Notes: generated from the letters alone by a model not told the origin. 53,042 bases of DNA from Agrococcus sp. KRD186 (GCF_017168255.1 NZ_JABFAP010000001.1:13739-66780); one strand, 5' to 3'; positions 32,384 through 41,780 are shown, numbered from the stretch's first letter. Numbers and translations are program-made.

Positions 32384-33730
32384 TCAACCAGCGGGATGGA
32401 CCATTGCGCGGATCGCCTCTAGGGGTACAGAAACCCAGGTAGGCCGATTGCTCAATTCATAGACGACCTCGTAGAGGGCCTTGTCGAGCATTAGCGCGCT
32501 GAAGACTGGGTCCTGCTCATCGACGGGACCCAGCGCATCCGCATAGCCCGACAGGAACTCGGCGCGGCGCTGGGCCACCCAGTCGCCGGCTGCCGCGGGG
32601 TCGCCGCCGGGGTTCTCCTGCAGGGCAGAGCCCGCCGCGTAGTCGAACGAACGCAGCATGCCGACGATGTCGCGCTGGCGGGGCTCGCGCACCATGCGCT
32701 CGTGGAGGGGCCGGAGTGGCTCGCCCTCGAAGTCGATCAGCGCCCAGCTGCCGTCGGTCGCGCGCAGCACTTGGCCGAGGTGGAGATCTCCGTGGATCTG
32801 CTGCAACTGGCCGAGCGCATGGATCTCCCGGAGACGCTCCGCCGCTGCGGAGAGGTCGCCCTCGAGCTCCGAGAGCACACTCGCGCCCTGCTCGCGTGCC
32901 CACGCGAGCCGCTGCTCGAGGCCGGTGATGAAGCGCAGGGTGTCGGCGTCGGTCGCGTCGGCCGTGCCCAGTGCATCCGCCAGATCTTTGTGCACGGTCG
33001 CGACCGCTGCGCCGAGCGCCGATGCATCGGGTAGGTCGCGCTGCTCGCCGCGCAGGGTGGCGAGTGCGTGCTGACGGAAGAGCTCCCAGCCGTCCTCGCC
33101 GCCGGAGACGAAGGACGAGACCGCCAGCAGGTGCCCGCTGACAAACGCGTCGCCTGCCGGCCAGGTGGCCGTCATCGCCGCCAGCAAGTTCGGCACCGGC
33201 TTGCAGCCGGCGCGTGTCAGTGCACCGGTGACGACGACGTCCGGGTTGTCGCCGGGGGAGACGACGCGGAAGACCTTCGCAATCCACGGGTGCTCGCCGC
33301 CGCCGATGATGGAGGTGTTCGACTGCTCGCCGGAGATCACACGTATCTCGCCCGCAGGCTCCGGCGGACTCGTCGCTTCGCCGCTGAGGCCGTCGACCGC
33401 ACGGTTGCCGGAGGCGACGTCGATGAGTGCCTGCACCGCATCCGCATCGTGACACGCGTCGACGAGCCAGCGGCCGTCGAGTTGTGCGATGGCCGCAGTG
33501 CCCGGTTCGTCGCGCCAGGCGACCGGCACCTGCAGCAGGGTGTCGCCCGCGCGCAGGAGCAGGATGGCCGCTTCGCCGAGATCGTAGGCGCGCTCGAGCG
33601 TGACATCGACCACCTGGCCCTTCAGCGGGTACCAACGGGTGGTGGGCATCCAGGCGGCGATCGCGTCGATGACTTGCTGGTCGCCGAAGTCGGGAGCGTC
33701 GGTCGGGGTGGTTGCGCTCATGGGGGCCAT
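32384..33730 (-). CDS. mak: Maltokinase (Mak/Pep2-type)
   Basis: 448 residues. The N-terminal cap begins VIDAIAAWMPTTRWYPLKG. The kinase-like fold follows with IIGGGEHPWIAKVFRVVSPG, the catalytic loop LQQIHGDLHLGQVLRATDGS near 305 and the metal site WALIDFEGEPLRPLHERMV. Mak phosphorylates maltose to maltose-1-phosphate for the GlgE alpha-glucan pathway in actinobacteria. ATG 33730 is chosen over in-frame upstream codons because the latter lie in non-coding sequence; ATG 33721 is possible. Its first 165 codons and about 30 bp of leader are duplicated at 36112-36640, beyond an accessory gene. Confidence 0.9.
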   Translation of the reverse strand: MAPMSATTPTDAPDFGDQQVIDAIAAWMPTTRWYPLKGQVVDVTLERAYDLGEAAILLLRAGDTLLQVPVAWRDEPGTAAIAQLDGRWLVDACHDADAVQALIDVASGNRAVDGLSGEATSPPEPAGEIRVISGEQSNTSIIGGGEHPWIAKVFRVVSPGDNPDVVVTGALTRAGCKPVPNLLAAMTATWPAGDAFVSGHLLAVSSFVSGGEDGWELFRQHALATLRGEQRDLPDASALGAAVATVHKDLADALGTADATDADTLRFITGLEQRLAWAREQGASVLSELEGDLSAAAERLREIHALGQLQQIHGDLHLGQVLRATDGSWALIDFEGEPLRPLHERMVREPRQRDIVGMLRSFDYAAGSALQENPGGDPAAAGDWVAQRRAEFLSGYADALGPVDEQDPVFSALMLDKALYEVVYELSNRPTWVSVPLEAIRAMVHPAG

Positions 33731-33884
33731 GATGCCGCCCGCAGGTGAGTACTGGCTATGGGCGGTGTCACCGCCTTCGGTTCCAACAAGTTGCTCTACC
33801 CCGGAGGTACTGAGGGTGAGAGCCGAGCGAAATCCTAGATGGATGGTGCAGGTACCACACGCTCGTGCAGCCACGGAGACCTTC

Positions 33885-34085
33885 CTGACTCACGCGACCG
33901 TCCCTTTTGCGAACCGGGAAGACTCACGCGCGTGCAGCTCATCGGCGACCACGGCTGGCCCGTGGAGCGGTTCGCTGACCGGTTGCAATGCGGCTGCGGC
34001 ACCTTCCGCCGTTGGGCAGCGCGGTATCGGGCGCGAGTCGATGACGGATCGACCCTCCGGCCGCTACGGTCACGGAATGCGATCC
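33885..34085 (+). pseudogene. IS481-type transposase N-terminal remnant
   Basis: Frames together read THATVPFANRE then LIGDHGWPVERFADRL, TFRRWAARYRARVDDGSTLR. This follows the helix-turn-helix start of IS481 transposases (THANA.LT, GWPV..AAE, T..RW..RYR). There is at least one frameshift and no DDE core. The remainder of the 33731-34184 gap shows no other gene. The remnant sits between maltokinase and the PP-loop gene. Confidence 0.55.
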
Positions 34086-34184
34086 CGGCGGCATCGTCGG
34101 ACTGCAGCGCCGGCACGCGACTCGTGTGCCGATCGTCTCCAGTAGTATCTGTACGACATACATCAATGAGGAGAGGGCGACATC

Positions 34185-35714
34185 GTGCAGGTCGAGCGCT
34201 TGGAAAGCATGCCGCTACTGGCTTGGGTGGCGCACGTAAGACCCGATCGCTCCATCGAGACGTACGTAGGCGAGTGGGTCGAAGCCAAGGACAATGCCGT
34301 CTTCGAGGGTGCATGGAACGGCGCCCTCGAAGACGCAAGTTTCGATGCGTCCTATTCATTTATGGGTTCGGGTATCATTGAGCATGAGTGGGGTGGCCTC
34401 GCCGTAACGCCGTGCCACACCACAGAAATCTTGTACTCCGTCACGACGCCTTCTCACGGAACGCACGTTTCGAACTCCATCGCGCTGCTCCTGAAAGCAT
34501 GCGGAGCAGAGTTGGACATTAACTATCTTGACTATGAACGGGATGCTCTGAGCATCTCGCACGGCCTGCGGACGCTGGCCAAGAGCATCCCGCTCGCGGA
34601 CAACCGCAAGTTGAATTTGCATGCCTATTGTAATGTGCGAATCGGGTACGACGGATCAATCAGCGAGTCTCCGAAACCAAACCCGCCGGTACCTACTGAC
34701 TTCGCAGAGTACAAGTCATTTCTGCTCACCGAGGTTGGGGGAATCCTCGCAAACGCTGCTCGCGTCTCGCGGCGTGCCTCCTACTCGCCGATCGTGTTCT
34801 GTTCAAATGGCTACGATTCCACGCTTTGCGCAACAATCGGGCGCGAACTCGGATGCGAGGAGGCAGTCGCATACGAGTCAAAACGCGCGGGTCGCTCTGA
34901 CTCGGGTTCCCCGGTTGCACGCGCGCTCGGCTACCCAGTGATTTACGAGAAGGATGAGTTGGAGTACCTGGACTACCCGGTGGCGCATCTGTTTACCGCG
35001 AATGGTGAACTCGGCACGTCGATCTTTTTCGCATCCGCCCAGCCGCTACTCAAGGGGAAGGCTCTGTTGAGTGGCGTCCACGGCGATAAGATGTGGGACC
35101 GCCACTATGTAGAACAAGGCGGGCCGATTGTCCGCTCCTTCGTCCCTGACATGGCCAGGACCGAGTTTCGGCTCGCAGCGGGCTACGTGAATATCCCACC
35201 GGCGTTCCTCACCGCAACCGTCCAGCCTGCAATAAATGCATTATCGAACGCGCCGGAGATGGCCTCTTGGACCCTGGGCAACGATTACGATCGCCCGCTC
35301 CCGCGGCGCATCGTGGAGGAAGCTGGCGTGCCCCGCGAACTGTTCGGACTCGCGAAGCCAGGCGGTGCGGCGAGTAGCTTGCGCTTCGGAAACAAGTGGC
35401 GTGTGAAAAGAGTCATGCCGCGCGGCAGTTGGGACCGATTCGAGCGATATCTGACGACAGCCAAGAGGACTCGGCGACGCACGCTTCAATGGCACTTCCG
35501 AAGCGCGGTATATCTGGCCTTCCTGGCTGCGACTGTTTCGTCTCAACGGGTACCCTTCGTCCGCCCAATTCTTCGTCCTCACCGATGGCCGACCAAACTT
35601 ACATGTAGTCCATTCGCGCCGTCGTTCCTCTTCCCGTGGGCGATATCTGAGTTGCAGGAACACGCCTACCAGGACGTTCCGCGAACAGTGTCCGGTGCGA
35701 ATGTCGCGCCTTAG
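34185..35714 (+). CDS. PP-loop ATPase, asparagine-synthase-like
   Basis: 509 residues from GTG 34185 with GAGGAGAGG 8 nt upstream. The central SPIVFCSNGYDSTLCATIG, near residue 205, is a PP-loop (S.G.DS) for adenylation as in asparagine synthase and related ATP pyrophosphatases. It is followed by VAYESKRAGRSDSGSPVARA. The first 190 residues, with GGLAVTPCHTTEILYSVTT, could be a degenerate N-terminal domain; there is no N-terminal cysteine for glutamine hydrolysis. GC content is clearly lower than in the neighbours, a sign of transfer. It lies alone between two copies of the maltokinase 5' region. Activation of a carboxylate followed by amide formation is a reasonable guess; substrate unknown. 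Confidence 0.8.
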   Translation: MQVERLESMPLLAWVAHVRPDRSIETYVGEWVEAKDNAVFEGAWNGALEDASFDASYSFMGSGIIEHEWGGLAVTPCHTTEILYSVTTPSHGTHVSNSIALLLKACGAELDINYLDYERDALSISHGLRTLAKSIPLADNRKLNLHAYCNVRIGYDGSISESPKPNPPVPTDFAEYKSFLLTEVGGILANAARVSRRASYSPIVFCSNGYDSTLCATIGRELGCEEAVAYESKRAGRSDSGSPVARALGYPVIYEKDELEYLDYPVAHLFTANGELGTSIFFASAQPLLKGKALLSGVHGDKMWDRHYVEQGGPIVRSFVPDMARTEFRLAAGYVNIPPAFLTATVQPAINALSNAPEMASWTLGNDYDRPLPRRIVEEAGVPRELFGLAKPGGAASSLRFGNKWRVKRVMPRGSWDRFERYLTTAKRTRRRTLQWHFRSAVYLAFLAATVSSQRVPFVRPILRPHRWPTKLTCSPFAPSFLFPWAISELQEHAYQDVPRTVSGANVAP

Positions 35715-35914
35715 CCTGACTTAGTTCCTCGAATGGAGGTTGCTACCGCGCTGACAGTCGCATCGGCAAGCGAGCGGTGAGTGCCCTGCAGAACTTGCGA
35801 CGCGTGGTTTTGCCTCGAGCCTTGTCGGCTTGATGCAAGGCAGATGTTGCAGCAACCCGCCATGCTCGGTCGTGACAATCAGGACGCAATGGTGAGCCAA
35901 CGCATGCGCTCGCC

Positions 35915-36608
35915 TTACGGGCGATTCGCGGTGTGCAGCTGCATGCCGTGCACCTTGGACTCCAGCTGAGAGATGGGCGCGATGAGGCCCTGGGTCGAGC
36001 AGTTGCCGGTGAGCGGCGAGTGCAACCCGGAGACGACGCCGACAGCAATCGCGCCCTCGGTGGTCGGCTTGCTGACGACCCGACCCCCCGAGTCGCCGAA
36101 GCAGCCGGTGACGACGACATCGGGGTCGTCGCCGGGGGAGACGACGCGAAAGACCTTCGCGATCCACGGGTGCTCGCCACCGCCGATGATCGACGTGTTC
36201 GATGCCGCCCGAGACGACGCGGATGTCGCCCGCGAGCTCCGGCGTGCTTGTCGCCTCGCCGCTGAGGCCCTCGACCGCGCGGTTGCCTGACGCGACGTCG
36301 ATGAGCGCCTGCACCGCATCCGCATCGTGACACGCATCGATCAGCCAGCGGAGGTCGAGCTGCGCGATGCCTGCCGCACCCGGCTCGTCGCGCCAGGCAA
36401 CCGGCACCTGCAGCAAGGTGTCGCCCGCACGCAGCAGCAGGATGGCCGCGTCGCCCAGGTCGTAGGAGCGCTCGAGCGTGACGTCGACCACCAGGCCCTT
36501 CAACGGGTACCAGCGAGTGGTTGGCATCCAGGCGGCGATCGCGTCGATGACCTGCGGGTCGCCGAAGTCGGGAGCGTCAGTCGGGGTGGTTGCGCTCATG
36601 GGGGCCAT
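35915..36608 (-). pseudogene. Chimera of maltokinase 5' copy and S1-protease 3' copy
   Basis: From 36608 the sequence copies the first 165 or so codons of mak (VIDAIAAWMPTTRWYPLKG and on). Near 36205 one base is lost and the frame shifts. In the new frame IIGGGEHPWIAKVFRVVSPG continues to DPDVVVTG, then at about 36112 passes without a break into CFGDSGGRVVSKPTTEGAIA and on to HTANRP and TAA. That tail is the active-site serine region and C-terminus of the protease at 40467. So mak and protease fragments were joined in frame. The product has no complete domain. The 200 bp before the next gene hold nothing else recognisable. Confidence 0.85.
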
Positions 36609-36640
36609 GATGCCGCGTGCAGGTGAGTGCTGGCTATGGG

Positions 36641-37639
36641 CTACGGGACGTAGTCGGTGCCGTTGGCGTCGACGTAGGGTGCGATGTCGCCCGCGCGCAG
36701 CGCTTCGCCGAGCGCTGCGGTCTGCGCCTGATCGACGACGTTGACCGACTGCCCGCCCTGATTGCCGAAGCCTGTGATCGGCGCCATCAGGCTCACGACG
36801 TCGTCGCGTTCGAGGTTCTGGCTCAGCGCTGTGAGCGCGATCATGTCGTCGATCGAGAGATCGCCGGTGATCTTCGTGCGGCTCGCGATATGGGTGAAGA
36901 GCTCGAGCAGCGCGCCGGCATCGCCGCTCGAGGCGATCTCATCCATGCGCTCAAGCATGCCGGCCACGGCCGCCCGCTGGCGCTCAGCTCGGTCGAGGTC
37001 GCCGGCAGGCAGCCCCTTGCGCTGCCGCACGTAGATGAGCCCGTCGGTAGCAGCAAGGTGCACGGGGTCAGCGGTGAAGTCGACGACGCGGCCGGTGCTG
37101 ATCACCGTGACCTGCGTGGGGTACTGGTTCTCGGCGTCGAACCCGTCGAGCGCACGCGTCATGCCGATGTAGCCCTCGAAGTCGGTCTGCACCACGTAGT
37201 CGATCTCGAGGCCGCCGAACATGTGGGAGACGGTGTCGCGCATCACCGAGGTGCCGCCGCGTGCGAACGCGGAGTTGATCTTGCCCGAACCCCAGCCCGG
37301 GATCTCCACCCACGAATCGCGGGTGATGGAGACGAGCGTGAGCGACTCCCTGTCTGCAGAGATCTGCGCGAGCATGATCGCGTCTGCATTGCCCGTCATG
37401 CTGCCGGGCGTGCGTGAGTCGGTGCCGAGGAGCAGGGCCGTGACCGCGCCGTCGGGCAAGGGGTCGACGGGGCCGGTGGGCGTCGGCGTCGGCGTCGACG
37501 TGGCGACGGGGGACGGTGCTGCGGCCGTTGGCGTCGGCGTCGCACTCAGTGTCGGTTCTTGGGGACCGCAGCCGGTGATCGCGAGTGCGACTACCAAAGA
37601 GATGGCGATCAGATTGGCGCGCGTGCGGCGTCGTGGCAT
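36641..37639 (-). CDS. LytR-CpsA-Psr (LCP) family lipoprotein
   Basis: 332 residues. An Arg-rich start and hydrophobic stretch lead to the lipobox LAITGCGP (Cys near 24), so it is probably a lipoprotein, unlike most LCP proteins, which have a transmembrane anchor. A Thr/Pro-rich linker follows. The LCP domain shows LLLGTDSRTPGSMTGNADAI, LVSITRDSWVEIPGWGSGKI with NSAFARGG, and IYVRQRKGLPAGDLDRAERQ with RAAVAGM. LCP enzymes attach undecaprenyl-linked polymers to peptidoglycan on the outer face of the membrane. It could fix the polysaccharide made upstream to the wall. Its 3' end adjoins the duplicated maltokinase leader. Confidence 0.9.
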   Translation of the reverse strand: MPRRRTRANLIAISLVVALAITGCGPQEPTLSATPTPTAAAPSPVATSTPTPTPTGPVDPLPDGAVTALLLGTDSRTPGSMTGNADAIMLAQISADRESLTLVSITRDSWVEIPGWGSGKINSAFARGGTSVMRDTVSHMFGGLEIDYVVQTDFEGYIGMTRALDGFDAENQYPTQVTVISTGRVVDFTADPVHLAATDGLIYVRQRKGLPAGDLDRAERQRAAVAGMLERMDEIASSGDAGALLELFTHIASRTKITGDLSIDDMIALTALSQNLERDDVVSLMAPITGFGNQGGQSVNVVDQAQTAALGEALRAGDIAPYVDANGTDYVP

Positions 37640-37733
37640 GTGATGAGCTCTCGGGTCGGCGTGCTTGCGCTCAAACGTATCTGATGTCGCTGAATCGACG
37701 GTGGTCTGGAGCCGCGTCTGGAGTGCGTGCTGG

Positions 37734-38246
37734 CTATGGGCGGTTCGCGGTGTGCAGCTGCAGGCCGTGCACCGTGGACAGCAGCTGCGAGACGGGAGCG
37801 ATGAGCCCCTCCTGCGAGCAGCGCACGCTGATCTTCGACTTTATGCCCGAGACGACGCCGACAGCGATGGCGCCCTGGGAGCTCGGCAGGCTGACGATCG
37901 GGCCGCCGGAGTCGCCGAGGCAGAACGCGCTCGCGCCGCTCGAGCGCACGATCTGCACGTGCATGCATTCGCTGCCGCGGCTGGTGCCGTAGCAGGTGAC
38001 GTAGGCCTCGCCGGCGGTCAGGTCGCACTTCCAGCCGGTGACCTGGCCGGAGGAGCAGAGGCGGTAGCCCGACGGCGGCCAGGTGGTCTGCGTGCCGACG
38101 ATGGTGACCGTCGAGGTCTCGCCCGTGTAGATGCGGGGGAGGGTGCGCGCGTCGTAGGAGGCGGCGATGACGCCCAGGTCGTACGGGCGGGCGCCGTCGT
38201 TCAGCTCGCGCACCAGATCGCTCGTGCCGATGCGGGTGCCGTTGGC
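37734..38246 (-). pseudogene. S1-family serine protease, 3' partial copy
   Basis: About 170 codons nearly identical to the C-terminal part of the full protease at 40467-41780. They include the Asp region ARPYDLGVIAASYDARTLP, WPPSGYRLCSSGQVTGWKCD and the serine site FCLGDSGGPIVSLPSSQGAI, ending HTANRP. Similarity stops abruptly at about 38246 with the codons for RIGT; the signal peptide, prodomain and catalytic His are missing. It lies just beyond the AAA/TOPRIM gene, so that gene is flanked by two copies of the protease 3' half. Confidence 0.9.
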
Positions 38247-38258
38247 CTGGAGCGACTC

Positions 38259-40166
38259 CTACTCCTGCGACTCGGGGGCAATGCTGTCCCGAATGGGCAC
38301 CTCGCCGGTGAGGATGTAGCCTGCGACCTTGCCAAGTAAGGTCCGAGTGTCAGCCTTAAATTCGTCCTTGATGGCCTTCCCGTCTTCGGTTAGCAGGCCC
38401 TTAACTGATCTCGAACTGAACGCTGGTTTGTCACGAATGTCCGGCGCCGGAATCTCAGCGACGAAGACATCGTAATGCGCATCGCGGATCTTGTTTGCGA
38501 TGTCAGGTACGTTATTGTCGAGAACTACCGCTACGCGACGGAATCCGAGTTCCTTCAGGAGATTCGTGATCTTCAGAACGTTGCCCGAGCCGCCGGAACC
38601 CCAACCAAAAACTGTGCCGGCCGGCTGCACCCCGGATAGTTCGAATGCGGAGGGCAGAAGGGCGGCGTCCTCTTGCCCCTCAACGACGATGATGCCGTCG
38701 TCAAGAAACAACGCCTCGTTGGCGTCAACTCCCAACGTGTGCGGATTACGCCATCCACCACGAGACGCTGGAATTTGGTCGATCGTTGTGCGGGTAGCTT
38801 GCGCAAGCTTCGAGTCTGTCCCGTCCTTGAAGACTCGCGCGATCGCTGCGCCGGACTGGATGTCGGCCCATGACACTAGTTGGGGAGAATGAGTGAAGAC
38901 GACGATCTGGCGGGTAGCCGCAAATCTCGCGAACACCTCGCGGAGACGTCGTACAAGTTGTGGGTGGAGCGAGAGTTCGGGTTCATCGAAGACTAGGAGC
39001 GTGCCACTCTCCGAGTCGTAAAGTGCATTGAGTATGTACAGGAGACTGATGATCCCGTCACCCAGTCCCTCGCTCGTGTGTTGGACTCCTTCGCCGGTTG
39101 TGACTTTCAGATAGTAGGACTGGCCCTGCTGACCCTCGCCTAGTTCGATCGCCCATTCCAGGCGATGCCCGAGCACTTCCGCCATGAGCTCATCGAACTT
39201 TGCCTTCTTCTGTTCGTTGTTGTGAAGGTCGAAGAGGCGACCAGTGAACTGGTCGTGTTGCCGAAACCTGGTGAAGTCCGAACCATCGTGCATCCAGTCG
39301 CGTTGCGCGCCTCCTCCCCTGCCAAAGCTGGCCTGAAACTGCCGACGGGAGGGCACCGTAATGATCTCGAGCGCCGTTGGGTGCTCTTCCGTCGACCAAC
39401 TGCCCTTCGTTTCGCTAGTCTCCGCATGGCGACTCTGCACGCAGTAGCGCGAGCCGTCCGCCCGGGATAACTCGATTCGTATCCCGCCGGACGTGGCCCG
39501 GTTTCGACGGCCCTCAGAGAACGAGACGTCAGATTTCAGTTTGCGAGCTATGGCGTCGAAAGACTCCCAAACCGTCGATTTCCCAGTGTTGTTCGCTCCG
39601 ACAACGAATGTCAGCCCGCTACCGTCTTCTCCGTTTGGCTGCGCGAGTTTCAAGAGGGCTGGCTCACGGAATCCTCTGAACCCTTCGACGGAGATGCTCT
39701 CTAACCAGACCTGTTGCTCTGTCGCCATGGCTGTGCGATTTCCTTCCCGCTCTGAACGCAGACGCTGTCGGATGTCCCAGCGATTCAGCCGGGGCACTCG
39801 TCGACGCATAGAGAGTAGGCCTGCGGTCATAGGCTGGGCAGAGTCGTGGACGTAGGCAGCGAGTGCACGGGCAGCCGTGCCAACGGCCATGATCGGCGCC
39901 AACCCGGCAGCACGGTCTTCGTGCGTCCAAACAACCCAAACCTCGCCAGGTGCGGGTTGGCCGTTGACTCGCTCCCACACCATCCGGATGACTCCGGGTT
40001 GGTTGGGCCCGATCTCGATGCAATGTGCATGCTCGAGCGGCGCGTGCCGCGCGGATTCAAGGCGTGTATCGCGGACGAAGACATCAATGCTGTTAGAGGG
40101 GCCCAGGCGCAAGCTCCCGACGCCGGCGGCACCAAAGGCCTTAAGGGTGTCGTCCACGGTCGCCAT
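38259..40166 (-). CDS. AAA ATPase with TOPRIM (OLD-family-like nuclease) and N-terminal extension
   Basis: From ATG 40166 the frame encodes 635 residues; ATG 39728 would give 489. The OLD-like part starts LESISVEGFRGFREPALLKL and has Walker A FVVGANNTGKSTVWESFDAI, signature SEGLGDGIISLLYILNAL, Walker B LLVFDEPELSLHPQL and IVVFTHSPQLVSW. A TOPRIM domain follows with DGIIVVEGQEDAALLPSAFE and VAVVLDNNVPD. The first 146 residues are well coded (high GC3) and include GEVWVVWTHEDRAAGLAPIM; I do not recognise them. Stand-alone OLD proteins act in phage defence (class 2 OLD, Gabija GajA). No helicase partner is adjacent. Confidence 0.85.
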   Translation of the reverse strand: MATVDDTLKAFGAAGVGSLRLGPSNSIDVFVRDTRLESARHAPLEHAHCIEIGPNQPGVIRMVWERVNGQPAPGEVWVVWTHEDRAAGLAPIMAVGTAARALAAYVHDSAQPMTAGLLSMRRRVPRLNRWDIRQRLRSEREGNRTAMATEQQVWLESISVEGFRGFREPALLKLAQPNGEDGSGLTFVVGANNTGKSTVWESFDAIARKLKSDVSFSEGRRNRATSGGIRIELSRADGSRYCVQSRHAETSETKGSWSTEEHPTALEIITVPSRRQFQASFGRGGGAQRDWMHDGSDFTRFRQHDQFTGRLFDLHNNEQKKAKFDELMAEVLGHRLEWAIELGEGQQGQSYYLKVTTGEGVQHTSEGLGDGIISLLYILNALYDSESGTLLVFDEPELSLHPQLVRRLREVFARFAATRQIVVFTHSPQLVSWADIQSGAAIARVFKDGTDSKLAQATRTTIDQIPASRGGWRNPHTLGVDANEALFLDDGIIVVEGQEDAALLPSAFELSGVQPAGTVFGWGSGGSGNVLKITNLLKELGFRRVAVVLDNNVPDIANKIRDAHYDVFVAEIPAPDIRDKPAFSSRSVKGLLTEDGKAIKDEFKADTRTLLGKVAGYILTGEVPIRDSIAPESQE

Positions 40167-40466
40167 TTCAATGCTGACGCCCTCGAGTCGATTGTTGCGC
40201 CGGGTCCGGATTGTTATGAAGTCGGAGGGAAAAAAACTCCGATTGAGCCGGATCGTGACGGGCGCGCGCCTCACAGCGGAGCTCGACGAAGCTCGGAGGA
40301 GTTCACGCAATTTTGCCTCACGAGGTATAAACCAGCGAGGAGCGCGGCTACCAAATCAAGGCCCGGAGGACGAGGACTTGGCTGTAGTCGTAGACATGGA
40401 CCGCGATGACAGGCGCCCCGGGGCCGTCGGCCCGCTTGCTCGGGCCTGGCGAGCGCCTCACCAGTG
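40167..40466. other. Gap of 300 bp upstream of AAA/TOPRIM gene
   Basis: The minus frame is open to 40310 and beyond but its codon use is irregular, so I treat it as leader and promoter sequence of the AAA/TOPRIM gene. No repeat, RNA gene or other ORF is convincing. The right edge is where similarity to the protease copies begins. Confidence 0.4.
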
Positions 40467-41780
40467 TCATGGGCGGGGCGCGTGGTGCAGCTGCAGGCCG
40501 TGCACCGTGGACAGCAGCTGCGAGACGGGCGCGATGAGTCCCTCCCGCGAGCAGCGCACGCTGATCTTCGACTTGATGCCCGAGACGACGCCGACAGCGA
40601 TGGCGCCCTGGGCGGTCGGCAGGCTGACGACCGGGCCGCCCGAGTCACCCAGGCAGAACGCGCTCGTGCCGCTCGAGCGCACGATCTGCACATGCATGCA
40701 CTCGCTGCCGCGGCTGGTGCCGTAGCAAGTGACATAGGCCTCGCCGGCGGTCAGGTCGCACTTCCAGCCGGTGACCTGGCCGGAGGAGCAGAGGCGGTAG
40801 CCCGACGGCGGCCAGGTGGTCTGCGTGCCGACGATGTTGACCGTCGAGGTCTCGCCCGTGTAGATGCGGGGGAGGGTGCGCGCGTCGTAGGAGGCGGCGA
40901 TGACGCCCAGGTCGTAGGGGCGGGCGCCGTCGTTCAGCTCGCGCACGAGATCGCTCGTGCCGATGCGGGTGCCGTTCACGTTGCGCACCGCGCGGCCGTC
41001 GGCGTAGTCGCTGCAGTGCGCGGCGGTGATGATGAGCGGGCGGTGGCCGTAGACGCCCGTGAAGCCCGAGGTGCAGTTGACCCAGCCGCTCGACCACTGC
41101 GTCTGCACGCGCATGCCGCCGGAGAGCACGGATGTGTCGTTCGAGCGGCCCGCGTGGAGGTTGGCGGCCGCGGTCAAGGGCGCGGCGCCTGCGTGGAGCT
41201 GGGTCTGCGCGGTGTTGACGGGGGCGCTGTCGGTCTCTTCGACCGTGACGGTCGCGCCCAGGCCCTCCGCAGCTTGCTCGGCCGCGCTGATCACGTCGAG
41301 CACCTCGCCCTCGAGCGGGATGTGCTCCGTGCCGACCGACTCAGCCACCTGCTCGGTGGGCACCTCGACCGCGAGCTCGTCGGCGTTCAGCGCGATCGCG
41401 AAGGCGCCGTCGCTCGGCATGCTCGCGGCAATGCCGTAAGCGATGTCGAGCATCTCCTGCTCGCTCGAGCGCTGCGGCACGAACGTGACGTCGATGCCCT
41501 GGTCCCCGGCGGCATCCGCTATCTCTTGTACCTCGGTGGGCACAGCGCCGGCCCAGCCGATCGCGATGGTGCCCGCCACCGGGTCGCCCTCGATCGCGCC
41601 GAGGCGCGGGTGGGGCGTCAGCGCATCCCACTGGGCGATCTGGTCGATGACCGCGAAGTGCGCCTCCTGCACCTCGGCGAGGTCGTCGGCAGCGGCGGTG
41701 GGCGCGACGGGTGCGAGGGCGACTGCCGAACCGAAGGCGAAGACGCTGATGGCTGACAGGAGCATGGAGCGGCGGCGCAA
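40467..41780 (-). CDS. Secreted S1-family (trypsin-like) serine protease, full copy
   Basis: 437 residues from TTG 41780 (ACGAGG just upstream; ATG 41765 is the alternative). RRRS and the hydrophobic LLSAISVFAFGSAVALAP ending in TAAADD form a signal peptide. A 170-residue prodomain-like region follows. The protease domain has the His in PLIITAAHCSDYADG, the Asp in ARPYDLGVIAAS and the Ser in FCLGDSGGPVVSLPTAQGAI, with paired cysteines as in streptogrisin-like enzymes. It should be exported and act outside the cell. Partial copies of its 3' half occur at 37734-38246 and 35915-36112. Confidence 0.92.
   Translation of the reverse strand: MRRRSMLLSAISVFAFGSAVALAPVAPTAAADDLAEVQEAHFAVIDQIAQWDALTPHPRLGAIEGDPVAGTIAIGWAGAVPTEVQEIADAAGDQGIDVTFVPQRSSEQEMLDIAYGIAASMPSDGAFAIALNADELAVEVPTEQVAESVGTEHIPLEGEVLDVISAAEQAAEGLGATVTVEETDSAPVNTAQTQLHAGAAPLTAAANLHAGRSNDTSVLSGGMRVQTQWSSGWVNCTSGFTGVYGHRPLIITAAHCSDYADGRAVRNVNGTRIGTSDLVRELNDGARPYDLGVIAASYDARTLPRIYTGETSTVNIVGTQTTWPPSGYRLCSSGQVTGWKCDLTAGEAYVTCYGTSRGSECMHVQIVRSSGTSAFCLGDSGGPVVSLPTAQGAIAVGVVSGIKSKISVRCSREGLIAPVSQLLSTVHGLQLHHAPRP

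Noticed and set aside
40464-41756. 430-codon frame antisense to the S1 protease
   Set aside because: Shadow; the protease strand has signal peptide and full catalytic triad.
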